Source: Nonomuraea sediminis (GTDB taxonomy: Bacteria; Actinomycetota; Actinomycetes; Streptosporangiales; Streptosporangiaceae). From it: DNA of 64,000 bases. The position numbers were made by a program, and so were the translations under genes. Each line of letters starts with the position of its first letter. Position 1 is the stretch's first letter. The stretch spans positions 434,001 to 498,000 of the forward strand of contig NZ_JAHDTI010000002.1 of the NCBI RefSeq assembly GCF_018531495.1, written 5' to 3'. A model generated the notes under the pieces. That model did no database searches. It had not been told where the DNA came from and saw nothing but the letters and a program-made list of their open reading frames with translations. Positions 29,601 to 35,410 of this stretch are shown here, in pieces.

Positions 29601-32344
29601 ACGCCCGGCGGTAGCGCCAGCGACTCGGGGTACTTCTCGACCAGGTCCTGTTCCTGGAAGATCGCCTCGACCTGCTCGGGGCTGAGCCCCAGCTTGGCCG
29701 CCAGCAGCGCGAAGCGCCGCATCCGCCGATATTTCGGCCTTTGTGGCTGGGTCAGCTCGTCGAGCGCCTCGTTCTGGCCGCCGGTCACGGCCACGCAGAT
29801 CGCCTGGGCCGTGGCCGTGGGTACGCCGAAGGCGTCCGCGAGCACGCCGAACAGGACTCGGCGCTGCTTGTCCGCCTGCCGTTCCAGTGCCTCGACGATC
29901 TCTGCCGTGCCCGCCGTCAGCTCGGTGGCGACGGCGTGCAGGAGGAAGAAGACGTCCTTGCTGTAGTCCTCCATGCCGGACAGCGTGAAGTCCAGGGCGT
30001 TGCCCACGTTGTGGAAGTAGCCGAGCCGCTCCTCGGGCACGGCCAGGTCCTCGTCAAGGTTTCCCGCCGCCGTGAGCAGGGCCACCAGCGCGTCGCGCTC
30101 GGTGTCGGCGAAGCCGAGCTCGGTGATCGCCGCCAGGTCCAGGCTGTAGGGCTCGGGGTCCTTCATGATCTCGGCGATGCGCTGCTCGATCACGGCCCGC
30201 TCGGCGTCCAGGAACGGGCCGTCGCCCAGGTCGGTGCCGTCGAGCGCGTCGATGATCCGGCGGGAGAAGGCCTCGTCGGCCGCGTCCGTGAAATCCTCGG
30301 CGACGAACGTGTAGAGCTCTTTCCTGAAGTCGGCGACCTGCTCCTTGAGGGATTCCAGGATCTGCCGCCGGCGCGGGTAGAACTCGATGGCCAGGTTGAA
30401 GTCCTTGAGGCGGGTATTCAGCAACCCCGCCTTATCCACATATTTCCCCTCCTGGTTGATATAGCCGTTGAAATGCAGGCTCTCCAGGAGTCCCGGCTCT
30501 GTGACGTCGACCACCAGCGGGTCTGTCTTGAACCTGGTCCTCCGCTCCTCCAGCAGTTGGAGTACGGCCGGCGCCACGTCGGCCAGATCGGCGTTGACGG
30601 CGAAGGCGTCGGCGTTCTCCCCCTGGAAGAACTCGGGATCCAGGATCTCGCCCTCGCTGTCGAGGTAGCCGTTGAAGACGAGGTTGTCGTACAGCTCGGC
30701 CTGCCGTTCGAGCCCCATGAGCTCGCCCAGGTCCGACGGGTAGAGCATCGACGTCCCGTTGGTCAGCGTGCCGATCAGCTTGAACAGCGCCTCCCTGAAA
30801 CCCTCGAAGTCGCCCGCGAGGGGCGCCTGGCTGTCGTTGAGGGTGCCGTCGGCGTCGAGGTACCCGGTGAAGACCAGGTTGGCGAAGATCTTGCCGGTGA
30901 GCCGCTCGTCCAGGCCCAGCCCCTGGAAGTCCTCCTGGGCGATGTGCCCCAGCTGGGTGATCGCGTCGTAGGCGGCCTCGGCGGCCTTGTCCCTGTCCAG
31001 CCGGATCAGCTCGGGGTCGCGCGGTGAGACGACCCCTTCGTCGTAGGCGGACACCACGTCGTGGATGGCCTCCGCCGCTCGCTCGCCGAACCTGGAGGAG
31101 ACGAACAGCTCCGGCGCCAGCGCCACCTCCTCGAAGCTCGCGGCCAGGTTCTCCAGGACCGTGTCCTCGTCGGGGTCCGCCTGCGCCGCCCGGCCGCCCA
31201 GGATGTCGTTGAGCTCCTGCGCGCCGAACCCGCCGTCCTGCATCCAGCCCACGATCGACGACAGCTCCTCGGCCAGCGCGAGCATGCCGTCGCCGGTCCT
31301 GAGTACCTGGTAGGGGTCCTCGCCCTGCCCGGCCAGCGCGTCGAGCACGCCGAACAGCTCCGCCACCGGCACCCCGAACACCGCCACCAGCCGTGCCACC
31401 CGCTGCAGCGGCGGCACCCCCTGTGGGCTGACCTTCCCCCGGTCGAACAGCCCCGGCTCCAGCCGCTGCACCACGAACGCGATGTCGGCCTCCGACATCC
31501 CGATCTGCTCCCCCTGCGGTACGGCCAGGCCGCAGACGTCGGCCATGGTCAGGTCGTGCCCGCGCATCAGCCTGGTCGCGGTCGCGATCGTGCGCAGGGC
31601 GGGCTTGTCCAGGCGGCCCGCGCAGCACGTGGTCAGCACCAGGTAGAGGTCGGTCAGGCTCAGTCGGGTCCGTTCGGCCAGCCGTACGGTCCTGTTGGCG
31701 CGCTCGAACCAGTCGAACGGGACGGGACCGCCGTCGTGCAGCAGCCGCTGCTCGTCGGGCGAGATCGTGACGTCGGTGAGTTCCCGCACCTCGGCCGCGC
31801 TCAGCCCCGTCGAGCGCCGGAAGCGCTCGACCAGTTGCAGATCGTCGACCGACGCGCCGCCGTAGTACTCGCGCAGCTCCGTCTCGGTGGTGACCGGGGT
31901 CGTCACGACCGCCGCGTCCTCCTCCGACAGCCCCAGGCACAGCCGCGCGATCACGTCCTCGTCGGCGCCGAAGAGCCGGTAGAGGGTCTCCGGCTCGACC
32001 TGCAGGTGGTGCAGGTAGCTCTTGAGCTGCTCGTTCTCCAGCGAGAACGGCAGGCAGAACGGGTGCTTCAGCGTCCGCAGCGTGCCGTACGGGTCCTGGC
32101 CGATCAGGCGTTCCAGCACCTCGTTGACGATGTCGAGGTACGGCGACTCGGTGAAGGTGTGCTCGGCGTCCAGCACCACGTCCTTCAGGTCGGCCCTGCG
32201 TTCGAGCAGATGGCTGTGCTCGAAGGCGCTCTCCAGCAGGCGCAGCAGGTCGACCAGGTAGGCCGCGGGTGAGTAGACGGAGCGGGCCTCGTCGCCCTCG
32301 CGGAAGTCGAGGTCGCCGAAGAGCTGTTCATAGCTGGGCAGCAC
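20696..32344 (-). CDS. Giant Tc-toxin A (TcA)-type protein with hemopexin repeats
   Basis: The 3882-residue protein opens like a TcA toxin subunit (VYSPAAYLVDLLRLL, the VRP1 type), with helical shell sequence to about residue 900. Hemopexin-like repeats follow at about 915-2000, then ABC-toxin and neuraminidase-like regions (VWEANRKVFLYPENYL near 2190; FYYRGAEFRDGEKLSATWGPW near 2290), a second hemopexin block (2500-2845), and a pore/TcB-binding part to the end (YYWEIFFHAPLLIAG near 2940; DRDFPGHYRRRIRTV near 3630). Usual TcA proteins have about 2500 residues, so the repeats explain the excess. TcA forms a bell-shaped pentamer that injects a TcB-TcC cocoon; no TcB/TcC gene is in the window. 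The GTG at 32342-32344 has a GAGGGGGG ribosome site; an ATG at 32434 is possible. Confidence 0.85.
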   Translation of the reverse strand: MLPSYEQLFGDLDFREGDEARSVYSPAAYLVDLLRLLESAFEHSHLLERRADLKDVVLDAEHTFTESPYLDIVNEVLERLIGQDPYGTLRTLKHPFCLPFSLENEQLKSYLHHLQVEPETLYRLFGADEDVIARLCLGLSEEDAAVVTTPVTTETELREYYGGASVDDLQLVERFRRSTGLSAAEVRELTDVTISPDEQRLLHDGGPVPFDWFERANRTVRLAERTRLSLTDLYLVLTTCCAGRLDKPALRTIATATRLMRGHDLTMADVCGLAVPQGEQIGMSEADIAFVVQRLEPGLFDRGKVSPQGVPPLQRVARLVAVFGVPVAELFGVLDALAGQGEDPYQVLRTGDGMLALAEELSSIVGWMQDGGFGAQELNDILGGRAAQADPDEDTVLENLAASFEEVALAPELFVSSRFGERAAEAIHDVVSAYDEGVVSPRDPELIRLDRDKAAEAAYDAITQLGHIAQEDFQGLGLDERLTGKIFANLVFTGYLDADGTLNDSQAPLAGDFEGFREALFKLIGTLTNGTSMLYPSDLGELMGLERQAELYDNLVFNGYLDSEGEILDPEFFQGENADAFAVNADLADVAPAVLQLLEERRTRFKTDPLVVDVTEPGLLESLHFNGYINQEGKYVDKAGLLNTRLKDFNLAIEFYPRRRQILESLKEQVADFRKELYTFVAEDFTDAADEAFSRRIIDALDGTDLGDGPFLDAERAVIEQRIAEIMKDPEPYSLDLAAITELGFADTERDALVALLTAAGNLDEDLAVPEERLGYFHNVGNALDFTLSGMEDYSKDVFFLLHAVATELTAGTAEIVEALERQADKQRRVLFGVLADAFGVPTATAQAICVAVTGGQNEALDELTQPQRPKYRRMRRFALLAAKLGLSPEQVEAIFQEQDLVEKYPESLALPPGVDRFDALLDSADGNVYLFGPDGYWTYVKATGLLTDPRPKPHLGGLARVEAAFVRPDGEEWLVGGAQALVRAPGGTRWAARDQVWGKVRNAFDDMRKIDAAFVDKDGRTYVISGDQYVRYSTGDYTVVDEGFPRTWEGQVPLFQDREGRFHYPTEPWGRIRNVFEQATSIAAAYTDGSAHYLVSGDQVVRYSDDLENDGVCVDDGYPQRWRETGVQAAFKDANGVLHLIREGDTWGTLAPMSGTVDAAFVGLDGRTYLFSGDRYLRYTGDEYTTVDQGYPRSIAGDWGGLTRVDAAFVLDGTTYLFSGDQYVRYSTKDYRTPDTGYPRPLSDNWWNIPGFTTVDAVFTGRDGLTYLFDGDRFVVYDSRERWWSEPRRLAEHWDSIPFTKVDAAFAGQDGRTYVFSGSHYVRYSGSDYTEVDDGYPAPITGMWGRVVNNVAKRVDAALVAGEETYLFSGGQYVRYHGTDYRYVADGYPRALSDLGTEPRLANLPVTLTGVDAALADRRNVCLFSGTSCHVVSDSLHARYDVEPMSCAFLEDGTLMIERSDGWVRSSSIEGDIVSAEPYRPRTLRKVPEDFRASLSGVLKGADGNTYLFKGTACYNVDQARAYPLAEEWGRQRNTIYQDNTVDAAFVGKDGKTYLFSGDQFFADGGDPRPIEPTWGLTSVRLAYVRDGKNHLFEYPDVSGNIRYVVDGRPGTTDATFWGQDGIPDAVLFEGDTMLLVYGKRCLPYDERAARGSYPRPIEQVWHGLRPGIKAAFTATDGSVCFFYEDEFTRYADGVLSARAPIRDHWGLPPNPITTVDAAVVHRGTTYLFSGDRYVRYSTADYQNVDPGYPKPITGNLRKEETFANLPESFEDDLTDRTIDAVVANDRTVYVFVNGACHAVSRAASATYDLTRFGRVRNVLVERGRADAALVTDEHTFVLAGDQYVRYTGTGYQLADEGYPRAVDGSAELGATGDGFDAAFFGMDGRPYFFAGKPGGTWGRIRNAFADSPGLDGACTGADGALYAFRGDQYVRYTHDLDFADPGYPRTIKDDWGDLPQDFEAGIDGAFAFDGHTYLVKGERYVRDRAHARTFRNGWADAADHRLNDVRTISAFARLDVGGFVRLEDPYQFLAERFGWDVDEIRWARRNSTLLPRHEGEIEFLLRLAELFAMAGKLGKPPSKIYGDGFSGGVDPSVVHDELNVIKRDVLVPTVIAQLDLHTSRELFERYLIDVDMGSAGRTSRVREAIAATQLYLHRCLLDLEQADEPGRERLKTLWRWMKNYRVWEANRKVFLYPENYLRPELRASKTPAFEALESDLLQGEITPETVQKAYKRYLDEYTEVSRLAIAGGYVYQEAEPGTRRLVLFGRTRTEPRRFYYRGAEFRDGEKLSATWGPWLKVDLQIDAEKVQPVHAFGRVFVFWTVVEAVAPETQSTTITVAKKDANNQTVSAPAPKHRVKICYSFYNLNQEWVAPQVLPAEEIQDGAITGVTLFVEASRVGDHDSIMVTCTYTGPKGRAKSSYVLTPELYAVKVADADPPVQAARLDSIFAEPVDQAGVARFNSPDEAWLSVDHKGGSFLCRPITPPSAQVTVLPLKGNEDGLPTTWDRVDAAVELPDGTRAFFDNQAHVFVLVPKGKTATRQARQPIAERWGIKANNLTRTGVVDAVLVRGNQTFLFSGNEYYRYTNGKPFGPLDTGYPQRIETNPDNLPQWSRIDAAVTWNGIEYFFSRERGVFPPVDRWPVKADSAIVLRNHLYLIAGDQYVRLTPEGMPEKGYPKPLAKNEEGLPQSGPVVGFGYRNGAYFFDNAAGTYAFTGDKPQPTRDLGKVDTNITRTGTVDAAYVDGGKLYLTSGTDYVRYTLNGTVPDAIDDGYPKTLNRPIKAVFSNYAFSGGDYAVLSAGAELDVVKTFNPVSGNWGGLPDGFTGALDSDKLFLFTGSGGYARYSKTVEVPVPYELAALPHEIIRLTSSTAYKLNRELLTGGVDALLDPATQETDELPAFSPTTSNPTTIQVRPQVHKAGTPASTHLDFQSANGIYYWEIFFHAPLLIAGALNEAQRFEDARHWYDYVFDPTEPNRYWRFLPFLEIDVAALVSSCRSEVQRLAIEAPGLEQILAKLETLAPAFQQVRDLTAKEVDFLQGLAGTGLDAIERTLDPVTAAALLERLAMVKRLRRQYALMGDRGSMLKAYLEDPFDPHAIAELRPGAYRRAVVMSYVDNLLDWGDMLFRQYTGESIDEARMLYIFAYDLLGDRPENLGTRALAPASSYGSLDGQEESEDDKLWQLTGGGALLEGAGAIHGSIANRYFFIPDNTTFAEYWTRVEDRLWKIRQSLDITGVSQPVPLFEPPADVMSLVRGAAAGVPVDQLPTSLRAAVPSYRFAFLFRKAQDLVDRVTQLGNDLLSVLERRDQEELTLLQNRQEAAVLALTRQIKEAQVRAAAETLQELEAAKEGAAGRVTHFEQQITDGMTPYQQAQIENLTQAATAHFVAAGLKIGSAVAFGVPEVLLGAFILGTSYGGEEVGQALDKVADVTTAFSEAYSVTGELMGLANEFTRLQQDWNLQLGMAKADFKQLGHQVAGAEHQLAAAKHELEVTRQEIANQEAIAGFLRDKFGTADLYRWMSGRLSTLYFQAYHLAYEMARSAERAYQFERGAGDSYIQPVYWDSRRSGLLAGESLSLDLERLGKAYVDGDGRGLEITKRVSLLALDPLAVIALRTTGRCEFALTEALFDRDFPGHYRRRIRTVTVTFEGADGPLGINATLTQLDNKLVLAADAKAVKYLLDPKGTQPDTLRADWRTSEQIALSDLEEGRDNNGLFELRFDDDRYLPFEGTGAVSRWRVEMPATAALTDVTLVLKYTAEQGGALFAQAVKGMLRPYQAARYLDVATDFPDAWDAFTSGEAEALELAITPQQLPGISGRQITGVFATYQGAQPRFLLNGDRRLTLTDGKLLATPGLSVGGQPWILVPDGDTAALTGVGLVLTYRAV
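23800..24850 (-). repeat. Hemopexin-like repeat block 2 in the TcA-type gene
   Basis: About seven more units of the same family (FLFSGNEYYRYTNG, LIAGDQYVRLTPEG, YLTSGTDYVRYTLNG) lie between the neuraminidase-like region and the channel-forming part. Two separate propeller blocks in one subunit could display binding surfaces at different levels of the bell. Confidence 0.7.
26340..29600 (-). repeat. Hemopexin-like repeat block 1 in the TcA-type gene
   Basis: About 20 tandem units encode variants of VDAAF...YLFSGDQYVRY followed by a GYPR-type turn, each roughly 45-60 residues. They are strong near 28000-29000 and more degenerate toward 27500 and 29500. Such units build four-bladed propellers that bind ligands or glycans. 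At DNA level they give recurring clusters such as gtagcggacgtactggtcgcc, shortened here as GTACTGGTCGCC. Confidence 0.8.
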
Positions 32345-32428
32345 GATGGAATCCCCCCTCGGTTTTCCGCATGGTCTGCCTGAGGGGAGGGGGCGGATAC
32401 TGACTTTCTGGGTAGGCCCTAGCAACTC

Positions 32429-32442
32429 GTCCACATGTGGAC
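32429..32442. promoter_or_regulatory. Perfect 14-bp palindrome upstream of the TcA-type gene
   Basis: GTCCACATGTGGAC is a perfect inverted repeat with no spacer, located 85 bases before the chosen GTG start and nine bases after the end of the DUF305 gene. It is the only strong dyad in this 106-bp interval, so a regulator of the toxin operon is a plausible ligand. No regulator gene is adjacent. Confidence 0.4.
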
Positions 32443-32450
32443 AGATCTGG

Positions 32451-33014
32451 TTATTGCTTGAGCATGGCCAGCAGTTGTTGTATTTCCGCCTTCCTGGATT
32501 CCTGGACGCGCCTGGCGTAGTCCTTGACGGTCGGGTTGGCGCCGCCGTACAGCTCGGCGGCGGCCATCTGGACGGCGTCGTCCTGGTGGGCGACGAGCAG
32601 GTTGATGAAGTCCCGCTCGAAGTGCCTGGAGGTCTTCAGCGCGGCGATCTGCCGCCGATCGGTCTCGGGCATGCCGCCGTGGTGCGCGTGCGCCCCCTGT
32701 GGGGCCTGCAGCGGCTGGCCCCATTCGTGCAGCCAGCGCAGCATCGCCTCGACCTCGTCCTGCTGGGTGGTCCCGACGGCCTTGGCCATGGTCTTGAGCT
32801 GCTGGTTCGTGGCGCGCTCCGAACCGATCCTGACCATCTCGATGCCCTGGTGGTTGTGCGGCACCATCATCTGGACGAACATCACGTCCTGCGCGTTGAC
32901 CCGGTCCTCGGCCTTGGCCGTCCCGCAGGCGGCGACCATGGCCAAGGCGAGTGCGGCCGCTACGTGCTTCATGGCGAGCCAGGATGGCACGGGGTGGAGC
33001 TTGCGATTCGTCAC
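32451..33014 (-). CDS. DUF305 lipoprotein
   Basis: The 187-residue exported protein has an N-region of 14 residues, a hydrophobic core (HVAAALALAMVAAC) with a lipobox cysteine near residue 30, and a DUF305 domain. The domain shows the typical QMMVPHNHQGIEM, MLRWLHEW and INLLVAHQDDAVQMA helices. DUF305 proteins are ferritin-like four-helix bundles rich in Met and His, often linked with copper handling. The GTG at 33012-33014 has GGGAG six bases upstream; the internal ATG at residue 15 lacks a good ribosome site. It is a single gene. Confidence 0.88.
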   Translation of the reverse strand: MTNRKLHPVPSWLAMKHVAAALALAMVAACGTAKAEDRVNAQDVMFVQMMVPHNHQGIEMVRIGSERATNQQLKTMAKAVGTTQQDEVEAMLRWLHEWGQPLQAPQGAHAHHGGMPETDRRQIAALKTSRHFERDFINLLVAHQDDAVQMAAAELYGGANPTVKDYARRVQESRKAEIQQLLAMLKQ

Positions 33015-33031
33015 CTTAAGCTCCCTTAAGG
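33014..33031. promoter_or_regulatory. Repeated CCTTAAG dyad over the DUF305 ribosome site
   Basis: CCTTAAG-ctc-CCTTAAGG places two self-complementary boxes across the ribosome-binding site and start codon of the DUF305 gene. A related CCTTCCTAAGG lies at 33052-33062, just upstream. The spacing suggests protein binding or an mRNA hairpin that masks the ribosome site; the sequence does not decide between them. Confidence 0.35.
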
Positions 33032-33056
33032 CGGATTTAATAAATAGGAAACCTTC

Positions 33057-33956
33057 CTAAGGATTGTCGATTTCCCGGCCCCAGGCAAGCACCTTCTCGG
33101 CGTTGTACCGCGCGATCTCCAGCATCAGCTCACGATCGGGGAAATCCCCGTCGAGCAGCCGCAGCGGCCCCGCCACCAGCGACAGGTGCATGGCCAGGCC
33201 GTAGAACCGCATCCGCCGCTCGTCGAGCCCGTCGACCGCCAGGTGGCGATAGTCGTCGTGGAACCTCAGCCGCAGGAAGACGTGCTCCCACTCGAGGTCG
33301 AAGAACATCAGTCCCTCGATGTCGATCATCACGGGATCCCCCCGCCGATCGACCATCACATGATCGGGCCCCAGCTCCCCATGGATCAGCCGGTAATCCT
33401 CCCTGGGCTCGACCTCACCCGCCAGCCGCTCGACCATCTCGACCAGCTCGGCTCGCGCATCCCCGATCCGCTCATCCCGCCCGGCTGCTTCGTCGAGATG
33501 CCGGAGTGCCCGCTCCTTCACCACCCCGACCGCGGACCGTCCCTGAACGGGTTCCCCGACCTTCCCGAACCAGTCCGCCTTCTCCCCCCACATCGCCCGC
33601 AAGCTCTCCCCGAGCTTCCCGAGCACGCCGGGATCCATCGAGTCCTCGAGCTTCCCTCCGGGAACGTCCTCGATCAGGGCGATCTCCCTGTCCGGATCGG
33701 CGAAGTACACCTCCGGAACCCGCACCCCCACCCGCGTCAGCCGCTCATGCGCAGCCAGGAACAACCCCAGCCCCGAGGCATCCCCGAACGGCTCTATGTC
33801 ATCCTCGGCATCGGGCCAGTAGTTCTCCCCCTCGCCCCACGAGTACAACACCGCAGAAGCGCCGTCATCGAAGGTGACCCGATAGGCCCCCTTCTTGCTC
33901 CCGCCCCTCAGCCTCTCGAACGCCACGGCACTCTTGCCGTCCCACTCAAGCTTCAT
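33057..33956 (-). CDS. Phosphotransferase (aminoglycoside phosphotransferase/kinase-like fold)
   Basis: The 299-residue protein has an N-lobe (KLEWDGKSAVAFERLRGG.., ALIEDVPGG) and the kinase-like catalytic region LIHGELGPDHVMVDRRGDPVMIDIEGLMFFDLEWE. Here Glu replaces the usual catalytic-loop Asp of HGDLxxxN and the Mg-binding Asp is in MIDIEG. The Asn of HGDLxxxN is replaced by His, so activity is not certain. ATG 33954-33956 is preferred because AGGGAGGG lies just upstream. The substrate is unknown. The altered loop sets it apart from the second kinase at 55049. Confidence 0.75.
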   Translation of the reverse strand: MKLEWDGKSAVAFERLRGGSKKGAYRVTFDDGASAVLYSWGEGENYWPDAEDDIEPFGDASGLGLFLAAHERLTRVGVRVPEVYFADPDREIALIEDVPGGKLEDSMDPGVLGKLGESLRAMWGEKADWFGKVGEPVQGRSAVGVVKERALRHLDEAAGRDERIGDARAELVEMVERLAGEVEPREDYRLIHGELGPDHVMVDRRGDPVMIDIEGLMFFDLEWEHVFLRLRFHDDYRHLAVDGLDERRMRFYGLAMHLSLVAGPLRLLDGDFPDRELMLEIARYNAEKVLAWGREIDNP

Positions 33957-34205
33957 CGAGCCCTCCCTACGATGCCCCGAACGTCCCATTAACCCAGATG
34001 ATCACCCAGCTAGTCGCGGACGTTCCACTAGCGCTTCAGGATGCGTGAGGGCCGCGATGCGAGCTGGATCATCCCGTCGAGGGGTGGCAAAGGTGGGGGC
34101 GATCGTCGGGGTGGGGTTCGGTAGATCTGTGTTTTTGCAGGTCGGGGGGAGGGCATTGTGCGTACTGCGCCTTTCGTCCGCTGGAGTATTTCGGGGTAAT
34201 CACTC

Positions 34206-35165
34206 ATGGCTGAATACAAGGTCGTTCTCGAGCCTGCCGCGCAGGCGTTCGCCGATGCCAACAGTAAGGAGCCGTTCCTCTACCAGCTTCCGCCGGAGAA
34301 GGGGCGGGAGATCCTGGAGGAGCTCCAGTCCGATCCGAGCGTCGAGAAGCCCCCCGTAACCGAGGAATGGATCACCGTCCAGGGCGGTCCCACCGGCAGC
34401 GTACCGGTCAAGATCATCAAGCCTGAGGGAATGACCGGCCTCCTGCCCGTGATCTTCTACATTCACGGGGCGGGCTGGGTGTTCGGCAGCGCCAACACCC
34501 ACGACAGGCTCGTGCGCGAGCTGGCGACCAGGTCCAAGGCAGCCGTGGTCTTCTCCGAGTACAGCCGCTCGCCGGAGGCCAAGTATCCGACCGCGATCGA
34601 GCAGAACTACGCCGCCGCCCAGTGGGTGGTGAACCACGGCGCGGAGAAGGACCTGGACTCCTCCCGCGTGGTCGTCGCCGGCGACTCGGTGGGCGGCAAC
34701 ATGTCCGCCGTACTGGCGATCATGGCCAAGGAGCGCGGCGACGTCCGGCTCAGGGCCCAGGTGCTGTTCTACCCGGTCACCGACGCCAGCTTCGACACCG
34801 GCTCCTACCACCAGTTCGCGCTCAGGTACTACCTCAACCGCGACGGCATGAAGTGGTTCTGGGACCAGTACACGACGGACCCGGCCCAGCGGGCCGAGAT
34901 CCACGCCTCGCCGCTGCGGGCCACCGTCGAGCAGCTCAAGGGCCTGCCCCCGGCGATGGTCCTGAACGGCGAGGCGGATGTGTTGCGCGACGAGGGCGAG
35001 GCCTACGCCAACAAGCTCCGCGAAGCCGGAGTGGAGGTCACCGCGGTCCGCTTCCAGGGCATGATCCACGATTTCGTCATGGTCGATCTGCTCCGCGACA
35101 CCCACGCCAACAAGGCCGCCATCGAACTGTCCACCGCCTTCATCCGCGAACACCTAGGCACCTGA
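34206..35165 (+). CDS. Alpha/beta hydrolase of the hormone-sensitive lipase family
   Basis: The 319-residue cytoplasmic esterase has the HSL oxyanion motif HGAGW (near 91), nucleophile GDSVGG (Ser near 161), Asp in EADVLRDEG (near 260) and His in GMIHDF (near 290). HSL members hydrolyse short acyl esters. The 249 bases upstream (33957-34205) are a divergent promoter region shared with the kinase gene; I see no other gene in it. Transcription probably ends at the interlocked inverted repeats just after the stop. Confidence 0.9.
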   Translation: MAEYKVVLEPAAQAFADANSKEPFLYQLPPEKGREILEELQSDPSVEKPPVTEEWITVQGGPTGSVPVKIIKPEGMTGLLPVIFYIHGAGWVFGSANTHDRLVRELATRSKAAVVFSEYSRSPEAKYPTAIEQNYAAAQWVVNHGAEKDLDSSRVVVAGDSVGGNMSAVLAIMAKERGDVRLRAQVLFYPVTDASFDTGSYHQFALRYYLNRDGMKWFWDQYTTDPAQRAEIHASPLRATVEQLKGLPPAMVLNGEADVLRDEGEAYANKLREAGVEVTAVRFQGMIHDFVMVDLLRDTHANKAAIELSTAFIREHLGT

Positions 35166-35200
35166 GGCACACGCGGCTCGCCTGTGCCTCAGGCGAGCCG
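35161..35200. terminator. Interlocked inverted repeats between convergent genes
   Basis: Two perfect 10-bp inverted repeats overlap. Arms 35161-35170 and 35184-35193 (CCTGAGGCAC/GTGCCTCAGG) form one hairpin. Arms 35174-35183 and 35191-35200 (CGGCTCGCCT/AGGCGAGCCG) form the other. They lie between the ends of the esterase and the small membrane protein genes and should terminate transcription from both sides. The hairpins exclude each other unless trimmed to a pseudoknot. Confidence 0.7.
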
Positions 35201-35410
35201 TTATCGCCTGGTGTCCACCAGGACGCTCACCACGAAGCAGGTCAGGAGGAGGACACCGCCGAGCACGGCCGTGGCGGTCAGCGACAGCAGGCCGGACAGC
35301 GCGACGGCGAGGGTGGCCGCGAGGGCGAGCACCACGGCGACGGCGATCTTCCAGTCGTCGCCGATGATGAAGTCGTACCAGAACTTGGCGAAGCCCTTGA
35401 GCAGTCTCAT
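35201..35410 (-). CDS. Small membrane protein, partner of the COG4280-like gene
   Basis: The 69-residue protein has an amphipathic N-terminus (MRLLKGFAKFWYDFIIGDDWK) and two membrane helices (about 20-43 and 46-66). It overlaps the upstream gene in ATGA, so the two are translationally coupled and likely form a complex. The longer open frame upstream is shadow sequence. No family is recognised. Confidence 0.7.
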   Translation of the reverse strand: MRLLKGFAKFWYDFIIGDDWKIAVAVVLALAATLAVALSGLLSLTATAVLGGVLLLTCFVVSVLVDTRR

